NCBI GenBank assembly: GCA_014799485.1
Contig: JAAVHY010000021.1
Coordinates: 1-12,146 of the forward strand
From: Clostridiales bacterium
GTDB taxonomy: Bacteria; Bacillota_A; Clostridia; Oscillospirales; Oscillospiraceae
Length of the DNA: 12,146 nt
Reading direction: 5' to 3'
A program made the position numbers and the translations under genes. Positions 6,846 to 12,003 of the stretch are shown piece after piece. The notes beneath the pieces were generated by a model. It was not told the DNA's origin. It did not search any database and worked only from the letters and a program-made list of their open reading frames with translations. Numbering within the stretch: the first letter of the stretch is position 1; each line of letters starts with the position of its first letter.

Positions 6846-7750
6846 GCGCCCGGTATCTCACGTTAAATATCACCCCGGAGCTTGCGGGGCTGGAAGTCAA
6901 CACCCTCCTGCGCCGCGCCCTGGGCCTGTCCGGCACAGTGCTGCGGCGGGTCAAGTGGCTGGAGGACGGCATCACCCTGGACGGGGTGCGGGTCAACGTC
7001 CGCGTCCGGGTGAGCGAGGGGCAGACGCTGTCCGTCCGGCTGACAGACCCGTCCCCTGCCTCTGGCGTAGTTCCGGCGGAGGGGCCGCTGGACATCGTGT
7101 ACGAGGACGCCGACCTCATCGTGGTCAACAAAGCCCCCGGGGTGCTGGTCCACCCCGGCCACGGCCACTTTGACGACACCCTGGGCAACTATTTAATGTG
7201 GCACTACGCCCAGACCGGGGACGAATCCGACTTCCACCCCGTCCACCGGCTGGATAAGGGCACCTCGGGGCTGGTGGTCATCGCCAAGCACGCCCACGGC
7301 CAGGAGAGGCTGAAAAACCAGCTCCACACCAGCCAATTCCGCCGGGTGTACCTGGCGGTGTGCGACGGCGCGCCCCCCGAACCCTCCGGCACGGTGGACG
7401 CCCCCATCGGACAGGCGGAGGGCTCGCTGACCGCCCGGGAGGTGCGAGCCGACGGCAAGCCCGCCCGCACACACTACCGGGTGGTGCGGGCCCACGGGCC
7501 CCGCTCCCTGGTGGAGCTGGAGCTGGAGACGGGCCGCACCCATCAGATCCGGGTACACATGGCCCACATCGGCTGTCCCCTCACCGGGGACTTCCTGTAC
7601 GGGATGGAAAACCGGGCGCTGATCGCCCGCCCCGCCCTCCACTCCGCCCATCTGGAGCTGACCCACCCCATTACCGGGGAGCGGCTGGCTTTTGATGCCC
7701 CCCTGCCCGCCGATATGCGGGCACTGATCGAGAAGGAGGAACATTCATGA
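6842..7750 (+). CDS. RluA-family 23S rRNA/tRNA pseudouridine synthase
   Basis: This 302-aa enzyme isomerises uridine to pseudouridine in structured RNA, most likely 23S rRNA or tRNA; the target base cannot be told from sequence. The N-terminal part (about 12-68) resembles the small S4-like RNA-binding domain (LSGTVLRRVKWLEDGITLDG). The catalytic domain begins near residue 83. It shows VHRLDKGTSGLVVIAK (134-149) with the nucleophile Asp138, RRVYLAVCDG (167-176) and the C-terminal signature GRTHQIRVHMAHIG (231-244). The start is GTG 6842, overlapping the previous stop as GTGA. No Shine-Dalgarno is evident, so translation probably depends on reinitiation. The gene sits in the middle of an HTH-led set of small membrane proteins and overlaps the next gene by 4 nt (ATGA), an uncommon setting for a housekeeping RNA modifier. 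Confidence 0.95.
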   Translation: MSARYLTLNITPELAGLEVNTLLRRALGLSGTVLRRVKWLEDGITLDGVRVNVRVRVSEGQTLSVRLTDPSPASGVVPAEGPLDIVYEDADLIVVNKAPGVLVHPGHGHFDDTLGNYLMWHYAQTGDESDFHPVHRLDKGTSGLVVIAKHAHGQERLKNQLHTSQFRRVYLAVCDGAPPEPSGTVDAPIGQAEGSLTAREVRADGKPARTHYRVVRAHGPRSLVELELETGRTHQIRVHMAHIGCPLTGDFLYGMENRALIARPALHSAHLELTHPITGERLAFDAPLPADMRALIEKEEHS

Positions 7751-7935
7751 AAGTATTGCGGCGTGCCAGCTTCATTGTGCTGGACCTCTCGGTGATCCTG
7801 TGGGCGGCAGGCAGGATATTTCTCCCCCTGCCGGACTGGACAGTGCGGCTGAACGGTGTTATCATGATGATCGCGATGGCGTTGTTGGTGTTTGCCAGTG
7901 TGCGCCTCACATACGAATGCAAAAAGGAGAATTGA
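7747..7935 (+). CDS. Small two-helix membrane protein of unknown function
   Basis: The 62-aa product begins KVLRRAS, then has two hydrophobic segments (about residues 8-27 and 34-53) and a short basic tail (CKKEN). It overlaps the pseudouridine synthase stop by 4 nt, with AGAAGGAGGAAC upstream, and ends 2 nt before the next ATG. The coupling and the good ribosome binding site support translation. I do not recognise a family. Position suggests membership of the HTH operon. Confidence 0.75.
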   Translation: MKVLRRASFIVLDLSVILWAAGRIFLPLPDWTVRLNGVIMMIAMALLVFASVRLTYECKKEN

Positions 7936-7937
7936 CC

Positions 7938-8120
7938 ATGGCTAAGAACGACCGTTTTCAAGTAGTTCTCACGGAGGGCAACGGCCTCACCAAGCCCCAG
8001 ACCATAGTGCTGATGGACACCGCCACCGGCGTGCAGTACCTGTTTGTCCAGTCCGGCAACGGGGGCGGGCTGTGCCCCCTGGTGGACAAGGAGGGCGGGC
8101 CCCTCACCTGGAACGTGTAG
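7938..8120 (+). CDS. DUF6440-like small protein
   Basis: The 60-aa product has the pattern I associate with DUF6440: a charged N-terminus (MAKNDRFQVV), then LMDTATGVQYLFVQSGNGGGLCPLVDKEG. The central (V/M)D.xTGVxYL and the GG(L)xPL(V/L)Dx(E/D)G block are the recognisable elements. The family's role is unknown. It is predicted soluble, with no signal peptide or membrane segment. ATG 7938 is preceded by AAAAAGGAG 5-6 nt upstream. It closes the operon that starts at 5917, and the terminator at 8137 follows. The family assignment is from memory and unverified. Confidence 0.78.
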   Translation: MAKNDRFQVVLTEGNGLTKPQTIVLMDTATGVQYLFVQSGNGGGLCPLVDKEGGPLTWNV

Positions 8121-8136
8121 TACAACAAGACGCGGG

Positions 8137-8169
8137 AAAAGTTCGGGATACCCATCCCGGGCTTTTTTC
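8137..8169 (+). terminator. Rho-independent terminator closing the HTH operon
   Basis: CGGGAT (8144-8149) pairs with ATCCCG (8154-8159) around an ACCC loop. The stem extends outward through two G-U pairs and AAAAG/CTTTT (8137-8141 with 8162-8166), with a six-T tract at 8163-8168. Confidence 0.85.
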
Positions 8170-8212
8170 GTTCCCTCCTGTGACGCCCCGCTCCAAACCG
8201 CGTCTTGATAAG

Positions 8213-8228
8213 TGAAAGGGCCCTTTCA
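8213..8228 (+). promoter_or_regulatory. 16-bp perfect palindrome before sigma copy 2
   Basis: TGAAAGGGCCCTTTCA (8213-8228) is a perfect palindrome. It ends on the first base of the AAGGAG Shine-Dalgarno (8228-8233) of the second sigma gene. It could be a protein operator, or an RNA hairpin (6-bp stem, GGCC loop) that limits translation. I could not place a convincing -35/-10 pair in the 72 nt between the previous terminator and this gene. Confidence 0.5.
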
Positions 8229-8241
8229 AGGAGTGATGACC

Positions 8242-8802
8242 ATGGACGACAACCGCATCATCGAGCTGTTCTTTGCCCGGGACGAGGCCGCCATCGAGGC
8301 CGCCGGCCGGGAATACGGGGCGTACTGCGCCTCCATTGCCCGGGGCATCCTGGGCGACCGGGGGGCGGCGGAGGAGTGCGTCAACGACACCTGGCTGAAG
8401 TGCTGGCAGACCATCCCGCCCCAGCGGCCAAAGTCGCTGAAGGGCTACGCGGGGCGCATCGCGCGCAACCTGGCCCTCAGTACCCTGCGCTCGGAAAACG
8501 CCCAGAAGCGGGGCGGCGGGCAGGTGGCCCTCGCCCTGGACGAGCTGAGCGAGGTGGTGTCGGGCGGCGAGACCCCGGAGGGCGCGCTGGACCGGCAGGC
8601 GTTCCGGGCCGCGCTGGACGGCTTCCTGGCGGGGCTGCCCGCGCGGGACCGGAACCTGTTCCTGCGGCGGTACTGGTACTTGGACAGCGTGGAACAGCTG
8701 GCAAAGCGCTTCCGCATGAGCCGCACCCACGTGACCACCACGCTCCACCGGCTGAGGCAGAGGCTGCGCGTCCATCTTCAACAGGAGGGATTCGAACTAT
8801 GA
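8242..8802 (+). CDS. Sigma-70 family (ECF-like) RNA polymerase sigma factor, copy 2
   Basis: This 186-aa sigma factor is paralogous to the one at 2053. Region 2 (about 20-85) includes EYGAYC, EECVNDTWLKCW and KGYAGRIARNLAL. Region 4 (about 122-182) includes RDRNLFLRRYWYLDSVEQLA and a helix-turn-helix around FRMSRTHVTTTLHRLRQRL. I choose ATG 8242 (MDDNRIIELF), 8 nt after AAGGAG (8228-8233). ATG 8236 lies only 2 nt from that site, and GTG 8212 lies before the palindrome. The stop overlaps the next ATG (ATGA), coupling it to its membrane partner. The DNA-recognition helix differs from copy 1 (SRTHVTTTLHR versus SKTKSVLFRTR), so the two probably serve different promoters or signals. Confidence 0.93.
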   Translation: MDDNRIIELFFARDEAAIEAAGREYGAYCASIARGILGDRGAAEECVNDTWLKCWQTIPPQRPKSLKGYAGRIARNLALSTLRSENAQKRGGGQVALALDELSEVVSGGETPEGALDRQAFRAALDGFLAGLPARDRNLFLRRYWYLDSVEQLAKRFRMSRTHVTTTLHRLRQRLRVHLQQEGFEL

Positions 8803-9878
8803 AAAACCATGAGCTTTTGGATATGATTGGCGAGGCCAGCGAGGACTACGTGCTGGAGGCGGGCGGCGACATAGCGCGGCCCCGCTTCCGCTGGCAGACC
8901 CTGGCGGCCTGCGCCGCCTGCGCGGCGCTGATCGTTGCGGCCTATCCAGCCTGGCAGGTACTGTCCCGAAAGTCCGCCCCCGACTCCGTCGCCGGCTTGG
9001 AGGATGCTCCCGAAGCGTCCCGGGATCCCGCCGGGGCACTGGTCCAGCGTCCCGGCCTGCATGAATACACCCTGGTAGAGGGCGGGGTGACCATCAAGAC
9101 CACCCAGGGGGACGCGGAGGTCGCGGCGGGAGGAGCCGCGCCGCCGGCCCTCATGCCGGAGGCCAACCTCCCCGGCGGGGCCTATGACGGCGGCGGGGAC
9201 GCCGGAAATATCGACTCGGCAAACTCAGACGCCTCCGTCCAGGAGGAGGCTTTCGCTCAGTATGAGCAACTGCTTCGAGGCATGGGTGTGTACGGACAGA
9301 GCGAGCCCGTCTACCCTGACTGGTTTGGCGGTAGCTGGCTGGACGGGGAGCACCTGACGGTGGCCGTCGTGGACGGCTTCCGCACACCGGGGCTGGAGGC
9401 GCAGATCAGGGAGTGGTGCGGCGGCACAGCGGAAATACTGCTTCCCGGCGTGAAGTACTCCCTCGCCTATCTGGAGGGCCTGAAGGACGAGGTCGGCGCC
9501 CTGCTTGACCAGTACGGCCGGCTTTCCAGCGTGATCGACGCCAATGAGATGACCAACCGCGTTGAGCTGGACATCTTCGCGGTGCCCGGCGACGAGCTGC
9601 TGGCCGCCCTGGCCGAGCTTGACCCGGAGGGGGACGCGATCTATATCCAGGTGTTCACTGACGTCAGGATCGTCCCCACCGACGGGGCGGCAAAAGATCC
9701 CGCCCCTGACGCGCCCGCCGTGGAGTCCGTCCCCGGCGGCGCGCGGGCGGAGCCCTCCATCGGGGCTGAGCCCACCCCCGCCCCGGCGGAGGACAGCGAA
9801 TGGACAATGCCCGCCGATGAACCCGGCGAAATTGAGGATCTGCCCCAGGCGAAATACGACATCATTGAAGGAGAGTAA
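8799..9878 (+). CDS. Single-pass membrane protein, probable anti-sigma factor with protease-prodomain-like outer domain
   Basis: This 359-aa protein is translationally coupled to sigma copy 2 (ATGA, with AGGAGG at 8783-8788). It has a short cytosolic N-terminus (1-32, KNHELLDMIGEASEDYVLEAG) matching the pattern of the copy 1 partner, and a membrane segment (about 33-52). A low-complexity Gly/Ala/Asp-rich stretch (about 58-145) precedes a folded outer domain (about 150-295). A Pro/Ala/Glu-rich tail (about 296-359) ends the protein. The outer domain reads YPDWFGGSWLDGEHLTVAVV, then GVKYSLAYLEGLKDEVGALL, then VIDANEMTNRVELDIF. The order of elements (W.D...L.VAV, then V.YS...L, then D..TNRV.L) resembles the prodomain of alpha-lytic/streptogrisin-type S1 proteases, though no protease domain follows. 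Anti-sigma function is inferred from the pairing; the domain match is by eye. A rhomboid protease is encoded 97 nt downstream. Confidence 0.75.
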   Translation: MKNHELLDMIGEASEDYVLEAGGDIARPRFRWQTLAACAACAALIVAAYPAWQVLSRKSAPDSVAGLEDAPEASRDPAGALVQRPGLHEYTLVEGGVTIKTTQGDAEVAAGGAAPPALMPEANLPGGAYDGGGDAGNIDSANSDASVQEEAFAQYEQLLRGMGVYGQSEPVYPDWFGGSWLDGEHLTVAVVDGFRTPGLEAQIREWCGGTAEILLPGVKYSLAYLEGLKDEVGALLDQYGRLSSVIDANEMTNRVELDIFAVPGDELLAALAELDPEGDAIYIQVFTDVRIVPTDGAAKDPAPDAPAVESVPGGARAEPSIGAEPTPAPAEDSEWTMPADEPGEIEDLPQAKYDIIEGE

Positions 9879-9885
9879 ATTTTCC

Positions 9886-9914
9886 TTCCATTTTCCAATC
9901 AAATCGGTTATAAT
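9886..9914 (+). promoter_or_regulatory. Probable promoter of the rhomboid gene
   Basis: A perfect TATAAT -10 (9909-9914) has only a weak -35 candidate, TTCCAT (9886-9891), at 17 nt. The predicted start near 9921 falls inside the left arm of the hairpin at 9917-9952. Confidence 0.6.
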
Positions 9915-9916
9915 AC

Positions 9917-9959
9917 TTGCCAGCCGGACGCGCAAGCCGCCCCGGCTGGCAATTCTTTT
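9917..9959 (+). terminator. Terminator-like hairpin between the sigma cassette and the rhomboid gene
   Basis: A perfect 11-bp stem (9917-9927 TTGCCAGCCGG with 9942-9952) encloses a 14-nt loop and is followed by TTCTTTT (9953-9959). It would stop transcripts arriving from the sigma cassette. Because the rhomboid promoter start lies within the left arm, transcripts from that promoter would contain only part of the stem. Confidence 0.75.
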
Positions 9960-9975
9960 ACCCGAGGTGACCCAT

Positions 9976-10563
9976 ATGGCCCGCAACGATATGAACCGCC
10001 CCACTTTGAAGATCTCCTACAACGCCCCCGTGGCCCTCACCTTCGCCCTGCTGTCCCTGCTGGCGCTGGTGGTCAACCACTTCACCAACGGCTGGGCAAA
10101 CCACGCCCTTTTCTCCATCTACCGGTGCTCCCTGGCCGATCCCCTGGCCTGGTTCCGCTTTTTCGGCCACGTGCTGGGCCACAGCGGCTATGCCCACTAC
10201 ATCGGCAACATGGTGCTGATCCTGGTGCTGGGCCCCAACCTGGAGGACCGCTTCGGCAGCTGGAACGTGCTGTGGGCCATCCTGTTCACCGCCCTGGTGT
10301 CCGGGCTGGTGCAGTTCCTCTTCTTCCCGGGCACCGCCCTGCTGGGCGCGTCGGGCATCGTGTTCATGATGATCCTGCTGTCCTCCTTCGGCGGGGTGCG
10401 CAACGGCACCATCCCAACCACGCTGATCCTGGTGGCCATCTTCTACCTGGGCGGCGAGCTGTGGGACGCCATCTTCGTCCGGGACAACATCTCCCAGCTC
10501 ACCCACATCATCGGCGGGCTTTGCGGCACGGTGCTGGGCTTCGCCCTGTCGGGCAGGAAATAG
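9976..10563 (+). CDS. Rhomboid family intramembrane serine protease
   Basis: This 195-aa six-helix rhomboid cleaves transmembrane substrates within the bilayer. Catalytic signatures are present: GASG (124-127) with nucleophile Ser126, and His177 in SQLTHIIGG for the dyad. The oxyanion-region pair HYIGN (His74, Asn78) precedes them. Hydrophobic segments lie at about 18-34, 76-88, 95-117, 122-139, 147-165 and 174-192, the minimal bacterial core with no extra domains. ATG 9976 is preceded by GAGGTG (9964-9969). It has its own TATAAT promoter and appears to be a single-gene transcript. The substrate is unknown. The nearest single-pass membrane protein is the anti-sigma-like product just upstream, which makes it a candidate substrate by location only. 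Confidence 0.94.
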   Translation: MARNDMNRPTLKISYNAPVALTFALLSLLALVVNHFTNGWANHALFSIYRCSLADPLAWFRFFGHVLGHSGYAHYIGNMVLILVLGPNLEDRFGSWNVLWAILFTALVSGLVQFLFFPGTALLGASGIVFMMILLSSFGGVRNGTIPTTLILVAIFYLGGELWDAIFVRDNISQLTHIIGGLCGTVLGFALSGRK

Positions 10564-10613
10564 CGTTCCGCTGAATATTCCTGTGTCCAACGGAAAAAAA
10601 TCCCTTTGGGGGC

Positions 10614-10643
10614 TTGCATATCCCCACCCGGAGATGTTATGAT
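10614..10643 (+). promoter_or_regulatory. Promoter of the HPr-like gene
   Basis: TTGCAT (10614-10619) and TATGAT (10638-10643) are 18 nt apart. Transcription from about 10650 would leave a 65-nt leader. I see no riboswitch-like fold in it, only AAAGGA (10700-10705) 9 nt before the ATG. Confidence 0.7.
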
Positions 10644-10714
10644 ATGTCACAGAATCCAGCGCCCATTTCGCTCATTCATTGGGTAATCTCAATTATAGGA
10701 AAGGACGATCCATT

Positions 10715-10975
10715 ATGAAACAGTTCACCTACACCATCACCGACCCCGTGGGCATCCACGCCCGCCCCGCCGGCCTGCTGGTCAAAGCCGCCAAGGCCCT
10801 GGACAGCACCGTCACCATCGCCAAGGCTGACGGCAAGTCCGCCGTGGCCATCAAGCTCATGGCCCTCATGGGCCTGGGCATCAAGCAGGGCGACACCGTC
10901 ACCGTCACCATCGAGGGCGGCAGCGAGGACGCCAACGCCGCCGCCATGGAGCAGTTCTTCAAAGAGAATCTGTAA
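10715..10975 (+). CDS. HPr-family phosphocarrier protein lacking the Ser46 regulatory site
   Basis: This 86-aa protein has the HPr fold and active-site motif GIHARPAG, with His15 at the standard position, so it can in principle accept phosphate from PEP via enzyme I and pass it to PTS EIIA proteins. An ungapped alignment from GK (40-41) to LGI (54-56) against Bacillus HPr places Lys47 where the HPr kinase target Ser46 would be; the stretch reads IKLMALMGLGI rather than LKSIMGVMSLGI. It therefore lacks the usual phosphorylatable serine for catabolite control through CcpA. From memory, this variant recurs in clostridial HPr-like proteins. No enzyme I or EII gene is nearby. ATG 10715 follows AAAGGA; an upstream in-frame TTG at 10679 is unlikely. 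The gene is monocistronic, with its own promoter and a strong terminator. Confidence 0.93.
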   Translation: MKQFTYTITDPVGIHARPAGLLVKAAKALDSTVTIAKADGKSAVAIKLMALMGLGIKQGDTVTVTIEGGSEDANAAAMEQFFKENL

Positions 10976-10986
10976 GCAGATAAACG

Positions 10987-11018
10987 CGGGCCCCCGGCAA
11001 AGCCGGGGGCCCGTTCTT
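10987..11018 (+). terminator. Strong terminator between convergent HPr and ybaK genes
   Basis: A perfect 12-bp GC-rich stem (10987-10998 with 11002-11013) closes an AAA loop and is followed by TTCTT on the plus strand. On the minus strand it is followed by GTTTATC, so it may also end ybaK transcripts arriving from the right, 34 nt after the ybaK stop. Confidence 0.85.
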
Positions 11019-11046
11019 ATCATCACAACAGGCGCGGGAGGCGGCG

Positions 11047-11520
11047 TCACCCGCCCCATCCCTTGCATACGTCCAGCCACGCCGTATAGCCGGAATACCG
11101 CTCCAGCTCCGGGATGGTCAGCTCGATGGCGCTGTTGCCGCTGCCGCAGGCGGGGAAGACCGTCTCGAACCGTTTCAGCGACTCGTCCAGGTATACCGTC
11201 ACGCCCTCGTTGACCCCAAAGGGGCACACGCCGCCCACCCCGTGGCCCACCAGCGTCTCCACCTCGCCGGGGGCCAGCATTTTCGCCTTCGTCCCGAATT
11301 GGGCCCTATACTTGGGGTTGTCCACCTTGGCGTCCCCCGCCGCGACGATCAGGATGGCCCGGCCGTCCACCAGGAAGGACAGCGTCTTCGCGATCCGGCA
11401 GGGCTCGCAGTCCAGCGCCTGGGCCGCCAGCTCCACCGTGGCGCTGGACACGTCGAATTCCTGTATGCGTTCGGCCATGCCGTACTGCTCAAAGTATTCT
11501 CTCACTCGTTCGATTGCCAT
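11047..11520 (-). CDS. ybaK: YbaK/EbsC (Cys-tRNA(Pro) deacylase-like) protein
   Basis: This 157-aa protein is a stand-alone editing domain of the YbaK/EbsC/ProX superfamily, which hydrolyses mischarged aminoacyl-tRNA (Cys- or Ala-tRNA(Pro) in known members). Family blocks are intact: IAKTLSF with the conserved Lys45, GDAKVDNPK (62-70), GHGVGGVCPFG (92-102) and GSGNSAIEL (126-134). The start is the ATG at 11518-11520 (MAIERVREYF), with AAGGAGG on the minus strand (11526-11532) 5 nt upstream. An upstream in-frame ATG would include the promoter region. It is transcribed alone from a TATAAT promoter at 11569-11597, converging on the HPr gene. The exact tRNA substrate is not readable from sequence. 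Confidence 0.94.
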   Translation of the reverse strand: MAIERVREYFEQYGMAERIQEFDVSSATVELAAQALDCEPCRIAKTLSFLVDGRAILIVAAGDAKVDNPKYRAQFGTKAKMLAPGEVETLVGHGVGGVCPFGVNEGVTVYLDESLKRFETVFPACGSGNSAIELTIPELERYSGYTAWLDVCKGWGG

Positions 11521-11568
11521 GACAGCCTCCTTATGTCCGCCGCCGCGTTCCACGGGGCATTCGCCGAC

Positions 11569-11597
11569 ATTATAGTACATCCGGGGCAAAAATGGAA
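11569..11597 (-). promoter_or_regulatory. Promoter of ybaK
   Basis: On the minus strand TATAAT (11569-11574) is preceded, at 17 nt, by TTCCAT (11592-11597), giving a leader of about 41 nt. The -35 region is the same CTTCCATTTT as in the rhomboid promoter. Confidence 0.65.
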
Positions 11598-11607
11598 GCC
11601 CTTCCCG

Positions 11608-11642
11608 AAAAAAGCGTCCCCGGCGGCAGCCGCCGGGGACGC
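11608..11642 (-). terminator. Terminator after spoVAE
   Basis: A 13-bp perfect stem (11614-11626 with 11630-11642) with a CAG loop is followed, on the minus strand, by six Ts (11608-11613). It starts 4 nt beyond the spoVAE stop and separates the spoVA transcript from ybaK. Confidence 0.93.
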
Positions 11643-11646
11643 TTTT

Positions 11647-12003
11647 TCAGCTTTTCGGTTTCGGCTTGAAAATGAAGGCCACCACAACGCCCAGGAAGAT
11701 GGCGGCGGCAATGCCCCCGGCGGTGCTGGTGACGCCGCCGGTGACCGCCCCCAGCAGGCCCTTTTCGGCCACCGCCTCCTTCACGCCTTTCGCCAGGCTG
11801 TAGCCAAAGCCGGTGAGGGGCACCGTGGCCCCCGCCCCGGCCCACTCGGCCAGGGGCTTGTACACCCCAACCGCCCCCAAAATCACCCCGGACACCACGT
11901 AGGCCACCAGGATGCGGGCGGGGGTGAGCTTGGTCTTGTCGATGAGCAGCTGGCCGATGACGCAGAACAGCCCGCCCACCACGAACGCTTTCAGATAATC
12001 CAT
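11647..12003 (-). CDS. spoVAE: Stage V sporulation protein AE (SpoVAE)
   Basis: This 118-aa membrane protein belongs to the SpoVA complex of the spore inner membrane, which moves dipicolinic acid (Ca-DPA) into the forespore and releases it at germination. It is hydrophobic throughout, with about four membrane segments, and carries family blocks LTPARILVAYVVSGV (25-39), GAGATVPLTGFG (55-66) and LAKGVKEAV (69-77), plus a basic C-terminus (KPKPKS). The start is the ATG at 12001-12003, with GGAAGGAGGG on the minus strand (12012-12021) 8 nt upstream. It overlaps the spoVAD stop by 1 nt (TGATG), consistent with the conserved spoVAD-spoVAE order. A strong terminator follows, so spoVAE ends the operon here. 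Confidence 0.93.
   Translation of the reverse strand: MDYLKAFVVGGLFCVIGQLLIDKTKLTPARILVAYVVSGVILGAVGVYKPLAEWAGAGATVPLTGFGYSLAKGVKEAVAEKGLLGAVTGGVTSTAGGIAAAIFLGVVVAFIFKPKPKS

Noticed and set aside
10566..10611. Possible terminator after the rhomboid gene (TTCCG with CGGAA, or CCC-TTT-GGG beside A7)
   Set aside because: Stems are 3-5 bp, one with a long loop, and there is no T tract on the plus strand. I see no convincing terminator for this gene.
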